In this document: positions 33,508-64,000 of the stretch, piece after piece
Layout: each line of letters opens with the position of its first letter
Position numbering within the stretch: position 1 is the stretch's first letter
From: Micropterus salmoides
Lineage: Eukaryota > Chordata > Actinopteri > Centrarchiformes > Centrarchidae
DNA length: 64,000 bases
Direction of reading: 5' to 3'
NCBI RefSeq assembly: GCF_014851395.1
Contig: NW_024041150.1
Coordinates: forward strand, 28,137,225-28,201,224
The notes under the pieces: generated by a model
Seen by the model: the letters and a program-made list of their open reading frames with translations, nothing else
Told to the model about the DNA's origin: nothing
The model's database searches: none
Made by a program: the position numbers and the translations under genes

Positions 33508-33513
33508 TTTATT
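33508..33513 (-). terminator. possible slc7a8 polyadenylation signal
   Basis: AATAAA on the minus strand (plus-strand tttatt). If used, slc7a8 has a 3' UTR of about 2.5 kb. Confidence 0.45.
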
Positions 33514-36005
33514 CTTGTCACACACTCACCCCCAATATTTACAGTTACATTTTTAGCACAAAAATAGACTTGAGAGACATGTCAGTCACAATGGCTCTGC
33601 AGACTGCAAATGGCAACTTAAATTAGAGACCAATGTGTGCACAAAATTATTTAGAAATAACATTCTTATTAGGCATATTGCATTGCGAAGATGTATTGCT
33701 AGGAGAAGAAATTAATATGCAACGACTGTTAGAACACAGAAAACTTCATATTTACACCACATTAAAAAAGGCTTGTTTTGGTCTGAATTAAAGCAAGAAG
33801 CCGAGGTTGCAGCTTATTGGGAAACCTTGAGCAGCAAGAACGTAAGACGAGTAAAAAATAATCAATACTATTAAACCTTTTTTAGATTTTAAGCAGAAAT
33901 ACAAGCAGTATTTCACTCACACTGAACTTGTGAAGCGAGTTGCTGTCTGCACAGTCATCACTGCAACATCACATAATGTTGCAGCATTTATGTAGCATTA
34001 GCATTCAGGCCTCATTTATGCACAGCGCTCGCTGAGAAATGTGAAATTCACAAAGTTTATGTTGTGTAATAAATTGAGGAATCATTGAAGAAACTGAATG
34101 TAACAAGAATCACATTCTTTGAATTGATCACACAATGGAATAAGATAAAGATATGGAGCATTTTCTTTTATATAAATGAGGCCCTGAATTACAAATTCAA
34201 ACATTAGTCAGTGGTTTTTATTTACTAAGAGACAATTTGCGGACTGTCATGACATCTGTGTTTACTGTAAATACACAATAATCGTACAGGCACAAAACAC
34301 AATCATTGTACTTGTAAAGACATCCATGACACCCTGTTCATCTTACATTTTCACAAGAGAAACTTATACAATACAGGCCCAACTTTTTTTTTGCCAAGAC
34401 CTGTCATCGTCTGTGAGATATTTTTGGGATTGCTTGTAAGATTGAGACTCCTGAGGACATAAGATCTCTAAAAGCACCAGTACAAACATTTAGCAACGAG
34501 GCAATAAGTCGGATCTGTTGAGTGTTCTTGGTCTGGAGGTTTTAGGCAGTGTGTGTAAGGAGAAGGCAGTGGGGATGCCCTGAGCCACAGATAGATTATA
34601 GAAAGACACAAGAGTACACAATGTGTGTTGAAGTGTGAAGGAGTGTTGTTACTATAATATACAGCATAGATACATAACTATTACCAGACAACACCGAATG
34701 GTTTGAATCAGTTTTTTTTGCTGGTGTCTGCATTAATATTGCACTAAAATCTCTTCTTGTCAATTGTATGAATCAAGATTAGAGGTTATTTAAAGTACAG
34801 CAAGGTACAACTACAATAATAATTCTGCAGTAAAACTGTTTCCCACATGTGTCAGAGTGGTGGTGAAATTATCACGTCTTGTCTATTTATTGGTTCTAGT
34901 GATCTACAGTATGTCCATGCAGCTTTCAACTCTGATGCCCTACCAACTGAGCTATATAGACCCGGACTTGGACATGCAGTTTTAACGGGGTAATTATCTG
35001 TGTAGTGTGCATACCAAAACTCTCTGATTTAAAAAACACTAAACACTTTTTTGTTGCTTCCATCACATTAACAAGTGTGAATATTAACAATCTCTCCACA
35101 TCAGTCACAATGTGGCACCCAAATATATTCCAATTAAGGCAATTAAAAAAAAACAACCATTTACCAATGCAAAGAACAGCTCACACATCAGCTTCCAGGT
35201 GTACACCTCCACGGTTGCAAGAGTAAAAAAAAAAAGAACAAAAAAAAGGCCGAGATGTATATGATGTTAAATAGAAAAAAAGAATATCAACAAACCAAAA
35301 ATTAACATATTAAAACTAAAACAACAACAAAGGCAAATTATATAAACAATTACACAAAAAAATTAGAAACATTTCAGCGTCACAGTCACCTTTAAAAACC
35401 AAAACATAGTTCTTGGTGTACTTCACAACATGAAATGACTTGATCTGAATCCAATTTTCTGCTTTGACAGTCAAAATACTGCTTTGGTGTGTTGAATTTA
35501 TGACAAAATTTACAACGTGGCCAAAGAAAAGAACAAAAACAGAAAAGAAGTGTTTGTGTGGCCACCACAGTGCAGTGAGAGTCTTTTGATAAAAAAAAAG
35601 TACTACAAAAATGATCTCTTACAGTAGGAGTGTGCAGGGAGTGTGTGGAGGGGGAGCGGGAGGAAGAGAAGCAGAATGATGATGATGATGATGAAGATGA
35701 ATAGTAAATTGTTAAATGTGTCTGTTTAATGTGTATTGGAGAAGTTGAAGGTGCTAACCTTTCTTTATTGCACTGTTGAAGGACCCCAGACAGAAAAGTT
35801 TGAGGTCGTAATACTCCAAACATCTCATACTATATTTGCTAAAAACCAAATAAAAACATGTAGTGTGGGGGCACAAGTGTTGATCAGTAAATCCACTACA
35901 AACTGTGTCGTGTGTTTGCATGTGTGTTTGAGTGTGTGCGCACCCACGTGTGCGTCTGCATATGTCCATTTCTTTTGGGGCAGGTGGGAGATAAGGGCGT
36001 GCGCT
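33514..36005 (-). other. presumed long 3' UTR of slc7a8
   Basis: AT-rich, without coding exons. It contains a tRNA-like scrap (34905-34970), A-rich low-complexity stretches (35140-35360) and a GAT/GAA trinucleotide run (35677-35700). Extent as UTR is inferred from the only hexamer found near the nedd8 end. Confidence 0.35.
34905..34970 (-). repeat. tRNA-like A-box scrap, probably SINE head
   Basis: The minus strand reads 'tatagctcagttggtagggc' followed by 'atcagagttgaaagctgc'. This fits the D-arm/A-box of a tRNA, but the anticodon stem does not pair well and no B-box (GGTTCRANNCC) follows. A degraded tRNA-derived SINE is more likely than a tRNA gene. Confidence 0.35.
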
Positions 36006-55552
<19,547 letters not shown>

Positions 55553-55594
55553 TTTGATGGCTGGACTTGGACTGCCCTGCTTTCTTTGGTTGTG

Positions 55595-55602
55595 CTTTTA
55601 TA
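55595..55602 (-). promoter_or_regulatory. TATA box of slc7a8
   Basis: TATAAAAG on the minus strand, 42 bases upstream of the ATG. A start site about 25-30 bases downstream would leave a 5' UTR of only 15-20 bases. An upstream non-coding exon is an alternative. Confidence 0.5.
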
Positions 55603-56703
55603 TTATTTGTCCACCTAACAGCACCTGATGTTGCTGCCCGTGCGCTTGTCTCGGCTTGAGCTCAAGCGCCTTTGTGCGTAAAACTACGTTGACTGATAAC
55701 CCGCTGTGCTTATTTGATGGAGAGTTGATTGCTGTTGCCCTATGAGCAAACCCGTGACAGTGAAAATCAGTAAAATAAACTGAATAAATAACAATAAGAA
55801 GTGAAGGCTGTTGGAATTCGAGTCAATTTCCTGCGTTCACAGTGCAAAACCCTGGCTGAAACTGCAACGTTTCTTCAAGGACAGAGCGCAGATGACCAAA
55901 TTGTTTATTGCACTGGTGTCTGCCGGTGTCACAAGCTCATGTCCAATGGCATTCCTTAATAGTGATACAAGGAAGGAACTCGGTCCTTCACTTTGCTTCT
56001 GGTTTGAGCAACGAAATCAGCCGCCAAAAAGCACTCACTGTTCTCTTGTTCCAGGTGTGCGCTGTAGAGACAAAAGCATCCTCTCTGCGCAGCAACCAGA
56101 AGCCGCTCCAGTAGTGCGCGAAAAACAGAAAAGTCTTGTAGAGTCGTTCAGGTCTGCCTCATGAACATTAGATCTGTGCTGTGCTTGTACAGGAGAAGCT
56201 GTCTTTGACTAAATATACATGGTGTCCTTCATAAGAGAACTGTGGCGCCGCCCTCCTTTCTAGTTCGCTCCACCTACTTGTTTTTCCTTTTTCTTGTCTC
56301 ACTCAGCCTCTCCAGGACCCTCCTAGCCCCCCCCCCCCCCCCCCCCCCTTCACCCATCAGCTGTTCCTCCAAAGTGTACTCTTGTTGCTGCACGGTACAC
56401 CTTCCACATACCCCAATCCCTCCCCAAACAAGGCAGCTTATGGGTGAAAGATAAGGCACGGTCAAATTGCAGCATCTTGACTTGCTTCCTTTATGTTTCT
56501 GGTCTATTCACCACTTCCTCTCAGTTTGACTGTCAGTTTTATTTTAACTCCTCATTCTCTGAATTTCACTCACACGCAAGCACAGCGACTCTACTCATTC
56601 ACACTTATTATTCAAGATGCGGTAGAAGCCAGAGTCTAAATTTAGCCCACTCACTGAGACATCACTCCTCACACTGCAGGGGCTGCTGGTGTGTCTCCAC
56701 CCT

Positions 56704-56731
56704 GTATATATATACACATATATATACATAT

Positions 56732-56809
<78 letters not shown>

Positions 56810-56860
56810 ATACATACATATACACACACACACACATATATATATTATATATACATATAT
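56704..56860. repeat. compound TA/CA microsatellite
   Basis: Alternating blocks of TA, CA and TACA units over about 155 bases. Confidence 0.95.
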
Positions 56861-58679
56861 TCCCTTTGCATAGGATGAAAAACAGCTCCCCTAACCCATG
56901 CTGCTAGTAGAAGGTTGTCAACCTCTCCCTTTTTAGACTGCAGGTTTGTGACCTATAAATGTGACCCATGTAAATGAGTTTTAATAAAGATTTGATAGCT
57001 GTTTAAAAGCTGCCTGTTCAGTGTGAGAATGACAGAGTCGTCCACATCGATGCGTGTCCCTCATATCCTTCCTGCACGTGAACTTGATACCACTTCAATG
57101 TAAAGGCTCATTACTTTCAGAAATGATGTGATGCGATATGATAGGTCTGCAACAAAGCCCATGACTTCTTTAAATAGCTCCAGTGTCTTTCACTTTAAGT
57201 TATGTTTAGGAGCATGTACAGGATATGTTAGTTCCTCACTCCAACAAACTGGGAAAACAAACAATGATCAGACACAAGGCTATACATTTTTTCTGCAATA
57301 TATATATATAAATAACATATTGCTTTATATGTTGCAGTCTTTGGTTTGATTTTAGCCTGATAATAACAACACAAACAACTGTAAAGATGGGTGTATTTAC
57401 TGTTTCTACACATGCCTACTTTGGTTTATTCATAAAAACTGTCATTTTTTGTATGGAAGTCTGTTTGAGCATGTTGGTACTTCCTCCAGAGGATTCAGTT
57501 TTGCTCAGGGACGCTCCAGCTGCAGAGGCAGGGCGACGAGGACCCTTGAACTTTCAGTCCCTCAGCTTTATTAGCATCTCTCGTGATTTCATAGGAAACC
57601 TCAGATTCACCTGAGAGACCTCTGCACTTCCTGAACAAACTGTTAATTCATGATAGCAGAACAAAAGGCAGCTGTGACATAACCTTGGCTACTAAAGTCT
57701 GCATAACTGAGCAACCCAGTGTTTTGCGCTCTGCTGAGTGAACAGAACAACAAGGCCACCTGAATCACAGACTCACTACAATAAAATGCTTTAGTCCTGC
57801 AGAGCTGAGCCGTATACTTCTGCCACTTCTGACACACATTCTTGTCTTTGACTCTCCGCACAACATAATGTATCTAAAGTCAGCAGGATGGGGTAGTACA
57901 CATATAGGGAAACAGGTCAATAGGCCAGTTTGTTAAACATTTTGCTGGTGTACTGCTCCTATCTGAAACATTTTCAGCAGGTTTTGGTGTCTTGCTGTGG
58001 TTGACATGAGAGTCAAAGCTTCCTTTATAAGCTTCCTTCTACTGTGGTATTGTCACTCTCACAGGCCTGCTGTCAGAGACTAATATACTTGATAATTTAA
58101 CTCTTTGGATATGCTAAGAGACTTTGCTTTAAACGGTATCTATGAAATCAGAAAATAAAAAGAAACTCAGTACACAAGATTATATTTATTTTCAAGCATT
58201 TTCTCTAATATTTGCTTTTCTTGTGAAATACTGTAGTTTAACCGTTCAATCTATCAGACAGTTTATCTTTGGAGGATGTGGAGAGTTAATTTAGTAAAAC
58301 TTTAGCAACTATGGGCTACTCGTATTTATACAGCAATAATTTAAAAAAACATCCCTCCTGAGGGGCAGCTCAGCCAAAGAGGGCAAATGGGCTGTTTAGC
58401 CTCTTTAGTCCAGCTAAACTGATATGATGGGCTCCACTTTGATCAGAGCTGCATAAAAGTACACAAAACCTGCATGAAACAGAATTTCTACATGAATTTA
58501 AATGTAAAATTAGTTCTTATTTTAGAGTAGTAGTAGTTGTAATGTTCCTCAACCTCAAACTTAATTAATTATTAATTATGTTTCTGTATTTCTTTATTTC
58601 TTTCAAATATCCCAAATGAAGGAATACGTATGTTGTCTTCTTTTAACCTGATGTCAGGACATTCTTACCATTCTCTGCT

Positions 58680-58860
58680 GATACAAGGTACAAGGTTGTT
58701 TATTAGTCATTATACAGCACAAAGCTACATAACGAAACTAAATTTGTAGTTAATTCATGCTACACACGTATGGTAACATACAAAATAAAATAAAACAATG
58801 TGTACAGTTATTTATACATCAATGTATCTGGTCAATGTACCATTAGGAAGGCTTTGTGAT
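58680..58860. mobile_element. possible retroelement tail
   Basis: 'acaaggtacaaggttgttta' followed by 'ttagtcattatacagcac' and 'acataacgaaacta' resembles teleost retroelement ends with a 'ttattgtcat...acaacgaaa' pattern, like that at 8673-9052. Similarity is weak. Confidence 0.3.
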
Positions 58861-61030
58861 CAAACACAATGACTCCTCAAAGAGCCTCCACTTGGCATTG
58901 TTTGCTTGATTAGATTGCTTCTAATTGCATCATTTCCAATTAAAGCAGGATAAAGAGGTGTAGATACATTAATTAGAAAATGGGCCACATCACTTTTGTT
59001 TTAACACTGAAAGGTGAGATTAGGTGATTTAATATATAATTTAATATTTAATATATAATATATAATTTTATAAAAAATGATAAATAATACAAAAACACTA
59101 AAATCACTCAATAACACACGCACCATGTGTTTTATTGAAATTGTCGAATGCTGCTAAAATCCCAAGTCTCAAAAATCCTCAACTCTCTATCAAAAATACC
59201 AAGGACATGAACCACACTTCTAACACATGCCCTTAGCCTTTTTTATTTATTAAAATGCCCTTTAACAAGCTTACCTTTTCTGTATTTGGCTCCCTTCTTT
59301 TTAAAAGGCTGTGAAATGGTGGTAAAATCATTCGCTAATGCTAACATCAGCTAACAAAACTCTAATTAGAAAACTCACTTTTAAACTCCAGATATTCAAG
59401 TTTTGTTTGGGAATATTTAAGATTCATAAACAAATGTCAGTATTCCTGTAATATTCCCCTTTTTTTACTCAGCATGTGGCCTGTAAGCACTTAAAAGCTT
59501 AAAGGAAGAGGCAGTATTTGCAGAGGGTATTTTCATTAATGAATGGCTTGTGTGTGTGTGTGTGTGTTCCTGTACATGTTTGTGTGTTTGATTTGTTTAC
59601 TGGACCATTTGAGCAAAGAGATAAGACTTGTGGGTGCATGCCAAAACCCTGGAGACATGGACCCAGACCGGTGCGCAGAGAATAAGATTGATGGGGAGGG
59701 GCAAAGCCAAAACATGAGTCATCTTACTGTGTATGTACTCTGCAGTCAGTGAGTGACGCAGTTTTCCACATTCGCATATTGCATCTGAAATGAAACAACA
59801 GCTGAAGTTAAACTGCTGACTTCCAGTTTTAATATGAGGGAGTTTACATCCACATCAGATTAACCTACCTGGCACCTATTTCTAGGAAAAATGCCTAAAA
59901 TCACATATCCAAAATAAATCTGTAATATCTCCTCAACCATTAGGCCTACATGCATAATTCTGGTCTCCTTTGAAAGGTCAGAAGCTAAGGAATATAAATC
60001 CAATGTAGATTAACATATTTATTTTACCATTACAGACTACATGGATATGAAATACAGAAAAAATATAATATTTTCATCCTCGCCTGGTAAAAAAAGCTTT
60101 ATTATGATGCAATAAACCATCAAAACCATCCTAAGGTAGACTATAATGCACCTTAATATCTTCTAATACACCTACAATACAACTGTAACTGTAAATTTGA
60201 TGAAAAGAAACTGATACACAACAGTTATTACACAATCTTTCAAAAATAGAGATGGACGAGCGGCAGTGTGATTTGAACTTCATAGGTATGTCCTGAGCAA
60301 GCTATTATTGTGAGTTTATCACTGTGGTAAAACTGACCCTGGGCCTCTTCTCTGATAGCGACACACGTTCATGCATATCTGTGTGTGGAGGATGTGCACA
60401 CTGGAAAAAAACAATACCTGTACTCACTTGCACAAACAAACACACGATAGATGGCAGTATGCAGAACACATAATTTCATATGTGTCATGTGAAAACATCT
60501 TTAGGATCAGCTGTTAAACTATTTTAATCACCATAACAGTTACAATGTTTCCAAAAGGCAGATTTATTAATCGGATACGCTTCTGCAGCTCCTCTTCTGG
60601 TCCTCACCTCTTACACACACATTCCACCTTTCAATCACATGGAGGCTGATGCAATCATATGAAAATATGTGCATACACACACACACATACACACACTAAC
60701 TGCTTCCCTGGCAGGTGACAGATTGGGTCGTGAAAAGGCATAGAGATTCTCCAGATAAGGCTGTTAATGAGTAACGTTGCAGTTTCAGGTTGTTTGCTGC
60801 CCAGTGGCTAGAAAATTGGAACGATAACACGCAAACATGGAGGTAATGGCTGTGGTGCCAGGCTGGCAGACCACAGGGAGATGCAGGTCTCCAACAGGGG
60901 CCTGACCATAACGCCACCTGTACCATGTTTACCACATGGTCATCGGTGGTAAAACAGCCTATGTTGGTTTCCTGTCAGGGTCGTTCATATTTTCTTTTCA
61001 CTGACAAAACATACTGATGACCCGAACCAT

Positions 61031-61632
61031 AAGATGTTTTAAAGCAATAGTTTTAAGAGATAGACTATGTTTATTCGCTGTTTTGCCACGAGTAAGAGGA
61101 GAAGATTCATCCCACGTCGTGTCTGTCAGTCAAATATGTGGCTACAGCCAACAGCCAGTTAGCTTAGCTTAGCACAACGACTGGAGAAAAGCCACCTACC
61201 ATCACCTGTAAAGCGCACTAATTTCCAGATTATATCTAATTGTTTAATTCATGAAACGAACAAGTGTAGCTTTCAAGTTTTATTGTAACTGTCATGCTCC
61301 TGGACTAAGAAACAGTCCAGCACATAACATCCCGTAACACCATAATTATGTTTTTGCAGTTTGTATTTTTTGCACAAATTAAACAAAGATACAATGTGTT
61401 CATCAGTGAGCTTTAGGCAGGCTGGTAGGTGGATTTTGTTAATTTCAGACAGAGTCAGGCTGGCTGTTTCCACCAGGTTCCAGTCATTATGCTCAGCTAA
61501 CTGGCTGCTCGCTGTAGTCGTGAATTCTCTGGACAGACATAAGAGTAGTATCAATCTTCTCATCTTACTATCGGCAACAAAGCAAATAAGTGTAGCTTAC
61601 TGCATTTCTAAAATGTAGAGCTATTCTTTTAA
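61031..61632. mobile_element. fold-back MITE copy, near full length
   Basis: The left half has 'cagccagttagcttagctta'; the right half has the inverted 'ctcagctaactggctgctcg'. The right end 'tctaaaatgtagagctattc' matches the family terminus. Length (about 600 bases) agrees with the copy at 32396-33025. Confidence 0.6.
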
Positions 61633-61639
61633 GGATCTT

Positions 61640-62242
61640 GGAGCTTCATTTTTGTGTTTTTTTAGACACAACCTTTGCATTTTCCTGAGCCAGAATTGTA
61701 CTTTTAGCTTTAGCTTGTACAAAAGGATGTTGCTGCTCTTAAAGTCAAGATATTATATCAGAACAACAAGTTACATTTCGGTCCCTGCAGACGTGGCAAA
61801 AAAACCACATATACTCTGCTCATCTATCACCGATGTTAATAGTTTGGCGAACTGATTCAATAAATGTCTTTAATGCAACAGTAGTGTGCAGGAATCTCTA
61901 TTTTCTGCAAGAGAGGATTTTAGAAACAAAGCTCGCGTTTGGCTCTATGATTGGGTCTCATAAGTCATGCAAAGTAGAAGCGCGATGCTACTGACAGAGT
62001 TATTGACTTGGTAGTTATTATATAAAATATTCTGCACCATGCAAATAACACTTATAGCCTACACTGGTACTGTGCATGTTGCCGTATTTACTTTGTGACG
62101 ACTCCCAGTCTGTTTTCTGCTACCACAGCCGCTTTTAACTCCTGTGTTACATTCAGTAACAGTCCCATCTCGTTATTGGTCCATACAAAAAAAAATATCT
62201 GGTGTGGTTCTTCGGCTGCATTACTTTATTCTTTCTAATTGT
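61640..62242. other. intergenic, no gene seen
   Basis: Nothing recognisable on either strand. Confidence 0.4.
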
Positions 62243-62850
62243 CAGGATTTCGTGGGTGAGCGCAGAGGAGGTGAGAGCCCAAACGCAAATCACTCGAGCA
62301 GAGTGGGGTTTTTAATCCACACAAGCAAGATACAAGGCTTACTGGTTGGAGGCAGGCTAAATCCAAAAACACGACAACTGGGGAAACAGACGGAACACTT
62401 GCAGACATGGGGCAAAATGAATAACCAACACAGACAGAACACATGTTGCAAAATACCAGACAAGAATCTAACTTCAGACAATAACAGAAACCCATGTAAA
62501 CAGATAAACACTGACCAACTATAACACAGGGATCATAACAGACAAAACCTAAACGAGAACACAGAACTAGAACACAGAGTCCAGAGCAGACTAATGCAGA
62601 CAAAGAACTAGAAGCAAATACTAAGAGATGAACTAAGGCACAGGACTAGGAACAAAGACATGGAACCAAAACTCAGAGAAACCAAAATCAAAACAGAGTA
62701 AACAAGACAACAGGCAAGACAGAACCCCAAAATACAACAGACCATAATAATAGATAAACTGATCAAAACTCAGAGTGTAAACTAGACATGACTGACAGGC
62801 AGAATGTGATACAAATCTTCTGTAACTACTGAATAGACCATCTGCTTCAT
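62243..62850 (-). mobile_element. A-rich retroelement-like repeat, reverse orientation
   Basis: The plus strand begins 'tgtcaggatttcgtgggtga', passes 'gagcccaaacgcaaatcact' and 'gtttttaatccacac', then becomes an A-rich string of 'aacagac/aactag' words. Read in reverse it has the T-rich layout and ending of the repeat at 37200-37735. Class not determined. Confidence 0.45.
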
Positions 62851-64000
62851 GTTTACACATGCATGTGCATGCCCAGCGTACATGAACGACCACTAGATGT
62901 GCATTTTCAGTGGTTTTAATGTAGATGGAGATCAACTCTAAAATGCAGCTAAAACGCTGGTGTGGACGGAGATGGTATTTGTTTTATTTCTCCATTTGTA
63001 AACTAAAACGGAGTGGTGTGGATGGGACTTCAAACAGGACACTGCCTTTTCAGCATGTCCGCACATTTGGGTTCCCTTTAACACTGAAGTGTTAAAAACA
63101 ACAAGTCTGGTGTAGAAGTGTTTTTGCTTGAATGGGTCATATCCCACAATATCGTGAGTGTGTTAAGTTTCTCAAGCAAAAATGGTCAAATCCAAGAGTT
63201 CCAATCAATGTTCAAAGTATTTGTTAAAATTGGTTGGTTTCCCTTTATGTTTTCATCCTGTTTTGTTTTTCTTTATGGACTGTGTGAAAACTACTGGTGC
63301 AGAGAGTAGTGCTAATTCTGATATTTCATTTATCAAGCAAGGCCCTGCTTTGTTTCCCTTTCCAGGCGACAGCCAGAGTTATTTAAACATGATCACGAAT
63401 TTTAAATACCCTCACCTACTCTCCACTACCATTTTCTGACCCCAGAATCATTTTTGAACAGTCCCTAATGCAATAGTTTTTTCTTTTAATGTCACATACC
63501 ATTTACCTGTTTAGCTGTTGTTCAAGTTTTGTTCTGTGAAACATAAACCAGTTGAATTGGGACTAAGACAGACACAAAGGATATGAGAGGCCATTAATGG
63601 AGTGATTGATTTGGGAAATCAGATGATAAAGAAGTGCAAACAGCTGTTAATTACTTGTATATTTCATCAGGGAGGTGTTGCTTATCCATTATGATTGTTG
63701 ATGAAAGAGTGAGAGCTATTGTTACACTGTGCAGGTTTTAATGGGATAAGTTATATTGTTGTTGGAAGGGTATTTTGCATGTCTTTTACTATCTAGTGGG
63801 TGCACATTGTTGAATGATCACATTTTTTCTCTGGTTAAAGTAACTGCACTCCTCTATCTTTTCAGGTTCTTGAAAAACAGGTTGCAGATTTGCAAACAAA
63901 AAATACTCAGTGAAAAAAAAGCCTGTTTATAATTAGATCACGCTTGAGTGATTCCAGGAGAACAAAGGCGTTTCAGCACCAAGCTCTGTACGTTGGCATT
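62851..64000. other. right end of window, no gene seen
   Basis: AT-rich sequence without recognisable exons or repeats. Confidence 0.4.

Larger units (their letters stand above)
55603..61030. other. region upstream of slc7a8, no gene seen
   Basis: No coding exon is recognised. It contains a 22-base C run (56327-56348), mixed TA/CA repeats (56704-56860), a GT repeat (59549-59567) and a possible retroelement tail (about 58680-58860). The 117-codon frame at 55811-56164 matches nothing I know. Confidence 0.45.

Noticed and set aside
34905..34970. tRNA gene on the minus strand
   Set aside because: Only the A-box/D-arm is convincing; anticodon stem and B-box are missing.
55811..56164. 117-codon plus-strand frame upstream of slc7a8
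   Set aside because: No recognisable domain and no evidence of splicing or conservation; such length occurs by chance.
62144..62603. Overlapping 126- and 122-codon frames
   Set aside because: They lie within the A-rich dispersed repeat; biased composition gives open frames on both strands.

Overview
The window is nuclear DNA of a ray-finned (teleost) fish. Genes have introns with GT/AG borders, there are long CA, TA and GT microsatellites, and the interspersed repeats are of kinds common in teleosts (Tc1-like DNA transposon, non-LTR retroelement fragments, fold-back MITEs). Five genes can be recognised by protein similarity: cideb, homez, gmpr2, nedd8 and slc7a8. Their human counterparts all lie on chromosome 14q11.2-q12, so this is a conserved syntenic block whose internal order has changed.

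Layout. cideb (+, 688-3081, five coding exons) and homez (-, 4154-5509, essentially one coding exon) are tail to tail. About 5.6-22.1 kb is a repeat-built accessory region. It holds a tandem array of single-exon, RING-less TRIM-like genes: one intact copy (13884-15491), one copy broken by a 2-base GT slippage (18374-19923) and three decayed remnants, together with a duplicated 5' exon of an unidentified gene (about 6926-7018 and 12340-12435). gmpr2 (-, 23207-29143, nine exons, 348 aa) and nedd8 (+, 30295-31772, four exons, 91 aa) are head to head across about 1.15 kb. slc7a8 (-, 36006-55552, 11 exons, 525 aa) converges on nedd8 and fills most of the rest. From 55.6 kb to the end I find no gene, only repeats and unexplained sequence.

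Functions. cideb: lipid-droplet and lipoprotein metabolism. homez: homeodomain nuclear protein. gmpr2: GMP to IMP. nedd8: ubiquitin-like modifier for cullins. slc7a8: light chain of the LAT2 neutral amino-acid exchanger. They are neighbours by ancestry, not members of one pathway. The TRIM-like array is the lineage-specific part. Its most unusual points are a paired CxC cysteine motif after the SPRY-like domain, an almost identical 5' half next to a strongly diverged 3' half between copies, and a coding GT repeat that has slipped in one copy.

All exon borders were derived by hand from reading frame, splice consensus and remembered family sequences. No alignment or database search was run.
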